From an uncultured Muribaculaceae bacterium (GTDB lineage Bacteria > Bacteroidota > Bacteroidia > Bacteroidales > Muribaculaceae): 64,000 bases of DNA. Shown here in pieces: positions 8,192 to 16,910 of this stretch. How positions within the stretch are numbered: position 1 is the stretch's first letter; each line of letters starts with the position of its first letter. The stretch spans positions 1 through 64,000 of the forward strand of contig CAJUIT010000015.1 of NCBI GenBank assembly GCA_910586565.1. Direction: 5' to 3'. Under the pieces are notes generated by a model. It worked only from the letters and a program-made list of their open reading frames with translations, did not search any database and was not told the origin of the DNA. The translations under genes and the position numbers were made by a program.

Positions 8192-11100
8192 ATGCTACCC
8201 AAACGCTCAACGCGCATAAGTGCCTTAAGTGCTCTTCTTTGCGCCGGAGTGATGAGTGCGGCCGCTTCATCGCCCCTCATGTTAAATGCTCCCTTCAAAG
8301 CCGTTGCCACCCACACCGATAACGGTCCTGAACTCTACGGATGGGTGTCGAACTATCCGCTGTGGAACAAAGACGCGGGCCAAACCTACGGCATCTACAG
8401 TTTTTCGGCAACCACCGACTCTCCACTCACTTTTGTGACCAAAACCGCCAATGCCTCACAGGCGGCCTACGCTGAAGGGCTCTACTGCGGCTTTACCGAC
8501 ATGTCGGCTTACGGATATGTCTCCTACAACGCCTACGATGCCGACAACGGCGAAGTGGTGACAACCCGCCGAATCAACGAATCGGCACTTTCAGGCACAG
8601 GCTACACACTGGCAGATTTCAGCGTGCAGGCTATGGCCTACGACTACTCGAGCCGCACTCTTTATGGCGTGTACTACAACGACGACCAGGGCAAACTCAA
8701 CCTCCGAACCATCGACCCCATGACGGGTAACCCCGGCGCTGATAAAATCATTCTGCAAGCCACCCGGTCGCTTGTCACAGTAGCTTTTGACGGCGAAGGA
8801 AACCTGTTCGGCATCGACACTGCCGGCTCCCTGATTAAAATCAACACCTCTACCGGAGCTGTGAGCACTGTGGGGAACACCACTGTAACTCCTGCTGCCG
8901 TGCCGCAAGGCTCAACTATCGACACCACTACCGGAACACTCTACTGGGCCAGCCTCAAGCCCGACTATTCGGCAGGGCTATATGCCGTGAGCATCTCCAA
9001 CGCAGCGGCCAACCTCATCTCCGAATGGCCAGCGCAGACCAGTATTGTGGGACTGCACACCGCCCACACCGCCACAGGCGATGTTCCGGCAACCGTGACC
9101 GACCTTAACGTGACATACAGCGCACCCGGAGCCACAAGCGGCACCATCACTTTCACAGCTCCTGCAAAAACAGCCTCGGGAAAAGCCCTCTCAGGCAATC
9201 TCAGCATGGAGTTGCGCATTGACCGTTCAAAAGTGAGCGGCGCACAGTCCACTATCGCACCAGGAGCTAAATTCACTCTCGACCGCACATTCACCGAGGG
9301 GAGCCATGTTGTTGAAGTGATTCTCAAAAACAACGCAGGCTATGCCGACGAAGCACGCATCCACACTTTCACAGGTGCCGACGTGCCCGCGGCTGTTGGC
9401 AATCTCGACTTCACCCTCAGCGGACTGAACGCAACCCTCACCTGGGAGGCACCGACAACCGGTGCCAACGGCGGATGGATCGACACCCAGCTGCTCACCT
9501 ACAAGGTGGTTCGTCAGCCCGACAACGTGCTCGTTGCCAACGGATTGGGTGGCACCACCTACAAGGGTCAGATTCCCGACGACTATGCCAACTGGTTCTA
9601 TGAAGTGACAGCCGTGACCACCAACCCCGGCGCAACTGCTCTTTCCAATGCCGTGACCTACGGAACTGCAAAGAAAGTGCCCTATAAGGAAACTTTCCCC
9701 ACAGCCTATCCCCTCGACCTCTTCACCACAGTAGATGCCAACGATGATGACGAGACATGGCGTTGGGAAAATGGCTATATGGCCAACAACGGATATTTCG
9801 CCAATGCCACCGGCGCCGACGACTGGCTCATAACACCTCCCATCGCTCTTACCACCGATTGGATTTACAGCATGAAAGTGACCGCGCGTTCGTTCAGTTC
9901 CTACTACACCGAAACATTTGAAACTGCTTTCGGCACCACCGACAATCCCGCCGACCTGACTGTGAACGGCACATTCTCGGTCAACGACCCCGCAGGCATC
10001 ACCTTCACCTCGATTGTGGAACCCGCTGCCAACGGAAACTACCGCCTTGCCATCCACCACAACACACCGGCAAGCAGTCCGCGCGAGAACCTGATGATCG
10101 ACTGCATTGAGCTTGTGCCCTACATCTCAACCGCCGCACCGGCAGCTGCCGACAACGCAACAATAGCCAAAGCTGCCGACAACAACCTCAAAGGCACGTT
10201 GAGCTTCACAGTGGCCAAGAAAGCCATCAACGGCACCGCACTGACAACTGTTGAGAAAGTGGAGATTTACCTCGACAACGAGCTGCTTGACACCAAAACC
10301 GATGCTACACCCGGCAAAGCGTATTCGTTGGAAGTTGACGTTCCCCAGGGAGTACACACCTTCAACATAGTTGCATATAACGAAGCAGGCCGCGGCCATG
10401 ACTGCGAGGTTTCAGCATTCGGAGGCATCGACGTTCCCGGCGCGGTTAAAAACCTGCGCTACGTGTGGGACAGCAGTGACGACAACAAAGCCACCCTTAT
10501 ATGGGACGCTCCCGATGCCCACGGGCTTAACGGTTTTGATATCGACCTTCCCTCGGTAACCTACAGCGTGCTGCAGCCATTCTTCGGCAGCATGTATCCC
10601 GAGAAAACCGGCCTCACCACCACCTCCTATGCAATTACAACCAACATGACCTCGCAGGGCCTCGCAACACGCGGTGTGCAGGCTGTATCGAAAGGCGGAA
10701 CCGGCACAGGGGCGCTTATTTCAATTAACCTGGGAGCTCCTATTCCCCCTCATGCCGAATCGTTTGCCGGTGGCAATGTGAAATATGCAGTGTGGACTGT
10801 GGCTTCACTCAACGGCAGCGCATCGTGGGGAATGAGCAACTCCAATCCGACCTTTATTGAAGCTCAGGATGGCGACAACGGTTTCGCCCTCTGCGCCACA
10901 ACCGCTGCCGAAGGTGGCGAATCACGCCTCATCGGTCCCGCCATCGACTTCTCCGATGCCTCTACGAAATATCTCCATTTCCACATCTACCATAAGCCCG
11001 GTGTGAATCCCGCCAACATGCTCACAATGGAGTACACCACCAACGGTAGCGACTACGAGCAGCTTGGCCAGCCTGTGCCCGTGATGGCAGGCCCGCAGGG

Positions 11101-11464
11101 CTGGGCTGAATATGTGCTTCCGCTCGACCGCCTCGCCGGTACCCGCAAGGCTATCATCGCTCTGCGCGGCAATGTAACCGACCCCAACTCATGGATTGCA
11201 GTCGACAACATGGAGATCAACGACAACCCCGCCGGAATCGACACCGTGGCAGCTACAGTTCTCAGCGGCATCACCGTTGAGGGTGGGAACGGCTGCATCA
11301 CAGTGAAAGGTGGCGAAGGTGAAACCGTTACAATCTACACCCCCGACGGGCGCCTGGTGGCATCGCAGATGCTCACATCTCACGCCCAAAACGTGGCTGT
11401 GGCATCGACGGGCGTCTATCTGGTTAAGGTGGGCAACCTGTCGGTAAAGACCATCGTAAAATAA
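8192..11464 (+). CDS. Secreted multidomain protein with T9SS sorting domain
   Basis: A 1090-residue predicted surface or secreted protein. A signal peptide occupies about residues 1-25. Residues about 30-290 look like a beta-propeller-like or PQQ-like region (TLYWASL, GNLFGIDTAGSLIKINTSTG). Then comes a module of two Ig/FN3-like domains plus a jelly-roll resembling the cleaved-adhesin/MAM type (YKETFP... DDWLITPPIAL), and the module repeats once (second jelly-roll near PHAESFAGG... WIAVDNMEI). The last 75 or so residues, from AGIDTV to VYLVKVGNLSVKTIVK, fit a T9SS type A sorting domain. Such domains are cleaved by PorU, encoded at 60071. The ligand is unknown. Confidence 0.85.
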   Translation: MLPKRSTRISALSALLCAGVMSAAASSPLMLNAPFKAVATHTDNGPELYGWVSNYPLWNKDAGQTYGIYSFSATTDSPLTFVTKTANASQAAYAEGLYCGFTDMSAYGYVSYNAYDADNGEVVTTRRINESALSGTGYTLADFSVQAMAYDYSSRTLYGVYYNDDQGKLNLRTIDPMTGNPGADKIILQATRSLVTVAFDGEGNLFGIDTAGSLIKINTSTGAVSTVGNTTVTPAAVPQGSTIDTTTGTLYWASLKPDYSAGLYAVSISNAAANLISEWPAQTSIVGLHTAHTATGDVPATVTDLNVTYSAPGATSGTITFTAPAKTASGKALSGNLSMELRIDRSKVSGAQSTIAPGAKFTLDRTFTEGSHVVEVILKNNAGYADEARIHTFTGADVPAAVGNLDFTLSGLNATLTWEAPTTGANGGWIDTQLLTYKVVRQPDNVLVANGLGGTTYKGQIPDDYANWFYEVTAVTTNPGATALSNAVTYGTAKKVPYKETFPTAYPLDLFTTVDANDDDETWRWENGYMANNGYFANATGADDWLITPPIALTTDWIYSMKVTARSFSSYYTETFETAFGTTDNPADLTVNGTFSVNDPAGITFTSIVEPAANGNYRLAIHHNTPASSPRENLMIDCIELVPYISTAAPAAADNATIAKAADNNLKGTLSFTVAKKAINGTALTTVEKVEIYLDNELLDTKTDATPGKAYSLEVDVPQGVHTFNIVAYNEAGRGHDCEVSAFGGIDVPGAVKNLRYVWDSSDDNKATLIWDAPDAHGLNGFDIDLPSVTYSVLQPFFGSMYPEKTGLTTTSYAITTNMTSQGLATRGVQAVSKGGTGTGALISINLGAPIPPHAESFAGGNVKYAVWTVASLNGSASWGMSNSNPTFIEAQDGDNGFALCATTAAEGGESRLIGPAIDFSDASTKYLHFHIYHKPGVNPANMLTMEYTTNGSDYEQLGQPVPVMAGPQGWAEYVLPLDRLAGTRKAIIALRGNVTDPNSWIAVDNMEINDNPAGIDTVAATVLSGITVEGGNGCITVKGGEGETVTIYTPDGRLVASQMLTSHAQNVAVASTGVYLVKVGNLSVKTIVK

Positions 11465-11501
11465 CCTCACACCCCGGCAACTGATGTTGCCGACGGCACA
11501 C

Positions 11502-11546
11502 AAAGGCGGCATGTCGAACTGCAAAAAGTTGCGGCATGCCGCCTTT
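11502..11546 (+). terminator. Terminator after the T9SS cargo gene
   Basis: AAAGGCGGCATG (11502-11513) pairs perfectly with CATGCCGCCTTT (11535-11546); the loop holds A5. The stem ends in TTT on plus. Confidence 0.8.
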
Positions 11547-11663
11547 CTGCATCCGCTCAAAATTAAACGAGGTGTGCCCAACCTGAAGAGGCCGCGAGGA
11601 ACGGCTGAAAGCCCTTTAATATTTTTTCATTAAATTAATTAACACGGGTGAACATAATTTGCC

Positions 11664-11671
11664 TAACTTTG
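11664..11671 (+). promoter_or_regulatory. -7 element upstream of the FKBP cluster
   Basis: TAACTTTG matches TAnnTTTG about 80 nt before the first FKBP gene. A -33 TTTG is not evident. The rest of 11547-11753 holds nothing recognisable. Confidence 0.5.
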
Positions 11672-11753
11672 TGAGACTGTTGTGTGTTACCATAATGGCG
11701 GACGCAACAACCCGCCTTCAATTCACACACTGACAAACAACTAAAATAACAAC

Positions 11754-12392
11754 ATGGACAACAACGAAAACAAACAACTCGACCGCATAAGCTACGCGCT
11801 GGGTCTGAGCATGGGTAACAACTTCCGCGCATCGGGCATCAATGAAATCAACGTTCAAGATTTCGCCGACGGCGTTGCAGCAGTGTTCTACGGCTCACAG
11901 CCCAAGATGACCTACGACGAAGCAAAAGCAGAAATCCAGGCCTACTTCACCGAAATGGAGAAAAAGCAGCGTGCCGCAGCTGAAGAAGCCGGCAAGCAGA
12001 ATCTCGCTGCCGGCGAGGCTTTCCTTGCCGAGAACGGCAAGCGCGTTGAGGTTAAAACCACCTCGACCGGCCTGCAGTATGAAGTGCTCACCGAAGGTGA
12101 CGGACCGCGCCCCGAAGCAACCGACCAGGTGGAGGTTCACTACACCGGAAAACTTATCGACGGCACCGTGTTCGACTCGTCGGTTGACCGCGGAATGCCC
12201 GCAACATTCGGCGTGACGCAGGTTATCCCCGGATGGGTTGAGGCACTGCAGATGATGAAAGCCGGCTCGAAATGGCGTCTGTTCATCCCCTCCAACCTCG
12301 CCTACGGTCCCAACGGTGCCCCCGGAAGCCCCATCGGTCCCAACGCCACACTTATCTTCGACGTTGAGCTGCTCAAGGTAATCGGCAAATAA
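11754..12392 (+). CDS. FKBP-type peptidyl-prolyl isomerase, no signal peptide
   Basis: Predicted prolyl cis-trans isomerase and chaperone. Residues about 8-90 match the FKBP N-terminal dimerisation domain (LDRISYALGLSMGNNF) with a charged helix (EMEKKQRAAAEEAGKQN). Residues about 105-212 are the FKBP domain, with VEVHYTGKLIDGTVFDSS, IPGWVEALQMMKAG and LAYG. The N-terminus is hydrophilic (MDNNENKQLD), so it is probably cytoplasmic. It is 212 residues, like FklB/Mip proteins. The next FKBP gene begins 8 nt later. Confidence 0.9.
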   Translation: MDNNENKQLDRISYALGLSMGNNFRASGINEINVQDFADGVAAVFYGSQPKMTYDEAKAEIQAYFTEMEKKQRAAAEEAGKQNLAAGEAFLAENGKRVEVKTTSTGLQYEVLTEGDGPRPEATDQVEVHYTGKLIDGTVFDSSVDRGMPATFGVTQVIPGWVEALQMMKAGSKWRLFIPSNLAYGPNGAPGSPIGPNATLIFDVELLKVIGK

Positions 12393-12400
12393 CAACTGCC

Positions 12401-13273
12401 ATGAACGGCATGTTGAAGCAAACGGCATTAAGCGTAGCCGTGGCGCTTGCGGGCGTCACGGCCGCGTTTGCATCGGGACCCGACAAATCGGAGGGGGAGC
12501 CGCTCCCCGCACCCCTTGAGGGTGTTGTTGACGGCGATTCGTGCGCGGCGGCATTCGCCACCGTTATGGCGCAATATCTCAAGCCCGAAATCGACAAACA
12601 ATTTCCCGGCGACACGGCTGCGATAGCCGAATTTACCCGCGGAGTGGCTCACGCATTCGACATAAAGAATGTCGACGCACCTTATTATATGGGGGTGCGG
12701 AGTGCGTTTGCCATGCTTGACCGGTTGGAATCAATGCAGTCGATGGGATTTCCCATCACAACTGAAGCGTTCACAACCCGCCTTGGCGATGCTCTGCGTG
12801 GCGATGCGATGGGATTCAACGTTGAGTCGGCCGACCGCTATCTGCGCGATGCCATGATGGCAATGTATCCCGAGCCTGAACTTGCAGCGCTCACCCCCGA
12901 ATCGCAAACCGCCTATCTCAACGAGCAGAAAGCCCGCGAGGGGGTTGAGGAACGACCCTCGGGATTGCTGTTTGAGGTTATAACCGAAGGTGAAGGTGCC
13001 ACCCCCGCAGCAACCGATGTTGTGAAGGTGACCTACACGGGGCGCCTAAGCGACGGCACGGTGTTTGACTCGACCGAGCGGCCGATACAATTCCCCGTCA
13101 ACCGCCTTGTGCCCGGTTTCACCGAAGGGTTGCAGCTGATGAAAACAGGTGGCGAATACCGCATCATCATCCCTCCTGAAGCCGGCTACGGCGACAAGGG
13201 CGCAGGAGGGGTGATTCCCCCGGGCGCGGTGCTCGATTTCACAGTGAAACTGCTCGATATCGTTCCTCAATAA
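12401..13273 (+). CDS. Exported FKBP-type peptidyl-prolyl isomerase
   Basis: A 290-residue FKBP. It has an N-terminal signal peptide (hydrophobic core LSVAVALAGVTAAFA, cleavage likely near residue 25), an FKBP N-terminal domain to about residue 165, and a C-terminal FKBP domain with VKVTYTGRLSDGTVFDST, VPGFTEGLQLMKTGGEYR and IPPEAGYG. It is probably periplasmic and may help fold exported proteins. It lies 8 nt after the first FKBP gene and 83 nt before the third. Codon 4 is an alternative ATG. Confidence 0.88.
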   Translation: MNGMLKQTALSVAVALAGVTAAFASGPDKSEGEPLPAPLEGVVDGDSCAAAFATVMAQYLKPEIDKQFPGDTAAIAEFTRGVAHAFDIKNVDAPYYMGVRSAFAMLDRLESMQSMGFPITTEAFTTRLGDALRGDAMGFNVESADRYLRDAMMAMYPEPELAALTPESQTAYLNEQKAREGVEERPSGLLFEVITEGEGATPAATDVVKVTYTGRLSDGTVFDSTERPIQFPVNRLVPGFTEGLQLMKTGGEYRIIIPPEAGYGDKGAGGVIPPGAVLDFTVKLLDIVPQ

Positions 13274-13356
13274 GTGGCCGGTAAAGTTTTCAATTTTATT
13301 TAGCAGCTACTTAACAAGATAAAACACAATTAACAATCAATAAACCACAATTAGAA

Positions 13357-14259
13357 ATGAAAAAAATCTTTTTAGCATTGGGAGCTGCCGCAATTGTTGC
13401 CGGCGGTCTCATGTCGTGCAACAAAGCCGGCGGCAACGCCGATGCAACTGCAGAGGAAAAAGCACTCGGCGATTCTGTTGCCACCGCTTTCGGTGAATTC
13501 GGAGGCGCTCAGGCTCTCAGCAGCTACGAACGCATGAAAGCCATGCAGCCCGAAGCAGCCGAAAAATTCAACAAAGCTTCCTATCTCAAAGGTGTTGAGG
13601 CAGTTTTGAATGCCGACACCACCGACATGGCCTACATTCAGGGTCTGCAGATGGGCATGCAGATGGTTGGCGCTTATATCGGCATCAACAACGAAGCCAA
13701 AATTCCCGTTGACAAAGCAACCCTCATGGCTGCTTTCAAGAAGGTTTATGAAGCCGACTCAATCGCCGACATGAACCAGTACTACTCCAACTATCAGGCT
13801 GTGATGACCCGCGTTCAGTCGGTTATGAAAGCCCGCGAGGATGCTGCCAAAGCAGAATCGCCCGAAGCAAAGAAGAACCTCGCCGACGGTGAGGCTTACG
13901 CTGCCAAGATGGTTGAGGAAGGCTACACCAAAGCTCCCTCGGGCATCGTTTACAAAATCGAGAACCCCGGCACAGAACCCAAAGTAGCTCCCACCGACCA
14001 GGTGAGCGTTATGTATGTGGGCAAGAACATCGACGGCGAAGTTTTCGACACCAACGAAGGCAAAGTTCGCCCCATGCGTGCCAACGGCTTCGTTCCCGGT
14101 TTCCAGGAAGCCCTTCAGATGCTCGGCAAGGGTGGTAAGATGACTGTTGTTATCCCCGCCGACCAGGCCTACGGCCTCGACGGTGCCGGCGATGCCATCG
14201 GCCCCAACCAGACTCTTGTTTTCGACATTGAAATTCAGGATATCAACCCCGCCAACTAA
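13357..14259 (+). CDS. FKBP-type peptidyl-prolyl isomerase lipoprotein
   Basis: A 300-residue FKBP with a lipoprotein signal: MKKIFLALG...GGLMSC, lipobox Cys21. The N-terminal FKBP domain is followed by a long charged helix and a C-terminal isomerase domain (VSVMYVGKNIDGEVFDTNEG, VPGFQEALQMLGKGGKMT, IPADQAYG). The residues after Cys21 (NKAGGNAD) do not decide inner or outer membrane location. It ends the three-gene FKBP cluster and is followed by a clear terminator. Confidence 0.9.
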   Translation: MKKIFLALGAAAIVAGGLMSCNKAGGNADATAEEKALGDSVATAFGEFGGAQALSSYERMKAMQPEAAEKFNKASYLKGVEAVLNADTTDMAYIQGLQMGMQMVGAYIGINNEAKIPVDKATLMAAFKKVYEADSIADMNQYYSNYQAVMTRVQSVMKAREDAAKAESPEAKKNLADGEAYAAKMVEEGYTKAPSGIVYKIENPGTEPKVAPTDQVSVMYVGKNIDGEVFDTNEGKVRPMRANGFVPGFQEALQMLGKGGKMTVVIPADQAYGLDGAGDAIGPNQTLVFDIEIQDINPAN

Positions 14260-14291
14260 TCGGTCGGTAGATTTCAAAACAGAACAAAGGC

Positions 14292-14323
14292 GGTGTGTCA
14301 AAATTCATGACACACCACTTTTT
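14292..14323 (+). terminator. Terminator after the FKBP cluster
   Basis: GGTGTGTCA (14292-14300) pairs with TGACACACC (14308-14316), followed by ACTTTTT. Separates the FKBP cluster from the polysaccharide locus. Confidence 0.8.
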
Positions 14324-14402
14324 ATGTCTAAGCGGGTAGGGTGGCGTCAGAATGCTCAGAACCGCTATTCTTCCCCTATTAGGTTATTCACACATTTTTT
14401 CG

Positions 14403-14410
14403 TAATTTTG
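14403..14410 (+). promoter_or_regulatory. Likely promoter of the polysaccharide locus
   Basis: TAATTTTG matches the -7 consensus; the T6 run at about 14394-14399 lies directly upstream, and a -33 TTTG is not clear. No inverted repeats flank it, so unlike many Bacteroides capsule promoters it does not look invertible. Confidence 0.55.
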
Positions 14411-14688
14411 CACCGGCTAAACAGGCTTGCCCGAGCAAGCTCAAAGCCTGCAGTGATTAAAATGAATTGGTAGGAGGTAACTCATTGTGAGCGCCTTCAG
14501 GAAACACAAATTTCACGTTACAATAGCATTCATTATCGCGTTGGAGCAAATCACACGCACAGTTTGTAACGAGCTGTCTTTCATTTCAATAGCCCTATTG
14601 AGATGTGCTAAAGGTATGCCCTGCGCCAAATGAGACGGCTGTTTTTAGCCCCAATTCAGGGAACGCCTGCGCCTGTCGCCACACCCCC
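14411..14688 (+). promoter_or_regulatory. Long structured leader before upxY
   Basis: About 278 nt without a gene. Two stems are visible. GCTTGC/GCAAGC (14425-14440) can compete with CAGGC/GCCTG (14422-14426 with 14446-14450). TCAATAG/CTATTGA lies at 14586-14601. In Bacteroides, UpxY proteins antiterminate by acting on the 5' leader of their own locus, so this is the expected target region; that role is inference. Confidence 0.5.
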
Positions 14689-15273
14689 ATGCTTCTGAGT
14701 GTTTCAAACAACAACCGCCACACCCGCCATTGGTTTGTGATGAGGGTGAACAAGCGCGAAAAGGAAGCTGAGGAGAAACTCTCGGCTCCCGGCGCCCCGG
14801 AATTCTACATTCCGAAGAAGGTGGTGGTGCGCACTGCGGGGGGCCGTAAACGCAAAGAACTTGTGCCGGCGATTCCGAGCTACATTTTCGTGAACGCCTC
14901 CCATGCCGAAATCATGGAATTCAAGCGCGGCTACGACCACCTGAAGTTCGTGACATGGGACCGCACTGAGGGCACACGCTATCTCACCGTCGACGACAAG
15001 CAGATGCGCGATTTCATCACCGTGTCGAGCACCAACATGGAAACGCTGCTCTACATGGCTCCCGAGGAGGTGAATCTTGCAAAGGGAACCCGTGTGAGAA
15101 TCCACGGAGGGGTGTTCGACGGAGTGTGCGGCACATTCCTGAAAGTGAAAGGGGCCCGCAGCCGGCGACTTGTGATTATGCTCGACAACATTCAGGCCAT
15201 AGCGGCCGAAATCTCCCCCGACCTCGTGGAGGTGATTGCCGATGACGGCAGCGGAAGCGCCGAAACGACGTAA
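14689..15273 (+). CDS. UpxY-family (NusG-like) transcription antiterminator
   Basis: A locus-specific NusG paralogue that lets RNA polymerase read through a long polysaccharide operon. The NGN domain begins HWFVMRVNKREKEAEEKL and includes VPAIPSYIFV and LKFVTW. The C-terminal part (KGTRVRIHGGVFDGVCGTFLKVKG) resembles a KOW segment. The start was set at the ATG at 14689 (194 residues); a GTG 84 nt upstream would add a Cys/Pro-rich extension unlike the family. It is the first gene of the locus, as upxY genes are. The usual companion inhibitor upxZ is absent. Confidence 0.85.
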   Translation: MLLSVSNNNRHTRHWFVMRVNKREKEAEEKLSAPGAPEFYIPKKVVVRTAGGRKRKELVPAIPSYIFVNASHAEIMEFKRGYDHLKFVTWDRTEGTRYLTVDDKQMRDFITVSSTNMETLLYMAPEEVNLAKGTRVRIHGGVFDGVCGTFLKVKGARSRRLVIMLDNIQAIAAEISPDLVEVIADDGSGSAETT

Positions 15274-15340
15274 GGCCACTCCTCAGGTTGCATTACAACT
15301 GATTAATTCTCATCCTAAAACATATAATTCCCGGAATCCT

Positions 15341-16246
15341 ATGAAAGGTATCGTGTTAGCCGGAGGCTCCGGCACAAGGCTCTATCCCATCACCAAGGGT
15401 GTGAGCAAACAGCTGCTCCCCATCTACGACAAGCCGATGGTGTATTATCCAATCTCCACGCTGATGCTTGCGGGCATACGCGACATCCTAATCATCTCCA
15501 CTCCCCAGGACCTCCCCGGTTTCAAGCGCCTGCTGGGCGACGGCAGCGACTTCGGAGTGCGGTTGGAATATGCAGAGCAACCTTCGCCCGACGGGTTGGC
15601 ACAAGCCTTTCTCATCGGCAAGGAATTTATCGGCGACGACTCGGTGTGCCTTGTGCTCGGCGATAACATTTTCCACGGCAACAACTTCGCCGAAATGCTT
15701 CTGAGCGCGGTGAACACCGCCGAGAACGAGGGGAAAGCCACCGTGTTCGGCTATTGGGTCAACGACCCCGAGCGCTACGGCGTGGCCGAATTCGACAACG
15801 AAGGCAACTGCCTGAGCATCGAGGAGAAACCCGAGCACCCCAAATCAAACTATGCCGTTGTAGGCCTCTATTTCTACCCCAACAAGGTGGTGTCGGTTGC
15901 AGAGACTATCAAACCGTCGGCTCGCGGCGAACTTGAAATCACCACTGTGAACCAGCGGTTCCTCGACGACAAGGAACTGATGGTGCAGACTCTCGGACGC
16001 GGTTTCGCATGGCTCGACACCGGCACACACGACTCTCTGGCCGAGGCATCAATCTATGTTGAGGTGCTCGAAAAGCGCCAAGGGCTGAAAATCGGCTGCC
16101 TTGAGGGGATTGCCTACCGTCAGGGGTGGATTTCGCGCGAACGTCTCACCGAAATCGCGAAACCGATGCTCAAGAATGGCTACGGCCAATATCTGCTCAA
16201 GGTCATCGACGAGATTGACCGCACCGGCGAACGCAATCTTTATTAA
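15341..16246 (+). CDS. rfbA: Glucose-1-phosphate thymidylyltransferase
   Basis: First step of dTDP-L-rhamnose synthesis: dTTP and glucose-1-phosphate to dTDP-glucose. The N-terminus MKGIVLAGGSGTRLYPIT is the nucleotide-binding motif; SKQLLPIYDKPMVYYP follows. VLGDNIFHG and IEEKPEHPKSNYAVVGLYFY are also seen. The length of 301 residues from the ATG at 15341 is normal; longer upstream starts would add a non-conserved tail. It is followed by rfbC, rfbD and rfbB, the complete pathway. Confidence 0.96.
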   Translation: MKGIVLAGGSGTRLYPITKGVSKQLLPIYDKPMVYYPISTLMLAGIRDILIISTPQDLPGFKRLLGDGSDFGVRLEYAEQPSPDGLAQAFLIGKEFIGDDSVCLVLGDNIFHGNNFAEMLLSAVNTAENEGKATVFGYWVNDPERYGVAEFDNEGNCLSIEEKPEHPKSNYAVVGLYFYPNKVVSVAETIKPSARGELEITTVNQRFLDDKELMVQTLGRGFAWLDTGTHDSLAEASIYVEVLEKRQGLKIGCLEGIAYRQGWISRERLTEIAKPMLKNGYGQYLLKVIDEIDRTGERNLY

Positions 16247-16322
16247 TATTCCGGGTCGGCCGCCTATTGCAGCCGCCGGCCATGAACGTTGCAACTATAA
16301 TCCCACACACATTCAAGAGAGA

Positions 16323-16910
16323 ATGGAAGTAATTAAAACTGATATTGAAGGGGTTGTGATTATTGAACCCCGCATTTTCAAAGACGACCGCGGATATTTT
16401 TTCGAGAGCTTCTCGAAACGTGAATTCGACGAAAAGGTGCGTCGCGTGAATTTTGTGCAGGACAATGAATCCATGTCGGTTCGCGGCGTGATGCGCGGGC
16501 TGCATTTCCAGCGCCCCCCGTTTGCGCAGAGCAAACTGGTGAGATGCGTGCGCGGCCGCGTGCTCGATGTGGCTGTCGACATCCGCAAGGGTTCACCCAC
16601 CTACGGGCGCCATGTGGCCGTTGAGCTGAGCGAGGATAACCACCGCCAGTTCTTCATCCCCCGCGGGTTCGCCCACGGATTTGCCGTGTTGAGCGACACA
16701 GCCGTGTTCCAATACAAGTGCGACAACTACTACGCACCCCAGGCCGACGGCGGCATCGCCATCAACGACCCCTCGCTGGGCATTGACTGGAAACTCGACA
16801 CCGCCGAAGTTATCCTCAGCGAAAAGGATACACGCCATCTGCGTCTTGCCGAGTTCGACTCACCTTTCGACTACAACACCGACCTCTATCCCGAACTTAA
16901 CGCCGAATGA
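16323..16910 (+). CDS. rfbC: dTDP-4-dehydrorhamnose 3,5-epimerase
   Basis: Epimerises dTDP-4-keto-6-deoxyglucose at C3 and C5. The 195-residue cupin has IEPRIFKDDRGYFFESFS, the catalytic His in MRGLHFQ, and FFIPRGFAHGFAVLSD. The start at 16323 fits the family N-terminus (MEVIKTDIEGVVIIEPR). Its stop overlaps the rfbD start by 4 nt (ATGA), indicating translational coupling. Confidence 0.96.
   Translation: MEVIKTDIEGVVIIEPRIFKDDRGYFFESFSKREFDEKVRRVNFVQDNESMSVRGVMRGLHFQRPPFAQSKLVRCVRGRVLDVAVDIRKGSPTYGRHVAVELSEDNHRQFFIPRGFAHGFAVLSDTAVFQYKCDNYYAPQADGGIAINDPSLGIDWKLDTAEVILSEKDTRHLRLAEFDSPFDYNTDLYPELNAE

Noticed and set aside
8965..10060. Long minus-strand frames opposite the T9SS cargo gene
   Set aside because: They are antisense shadows of a GC-rich coding region with a well-supported plus-strand product.
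14411..14688. Invertible promoter region for the polysaccharide locus
   Set aside because: No pair of long inverted repeats flanks the promoter; only short RNA-type stems are present.
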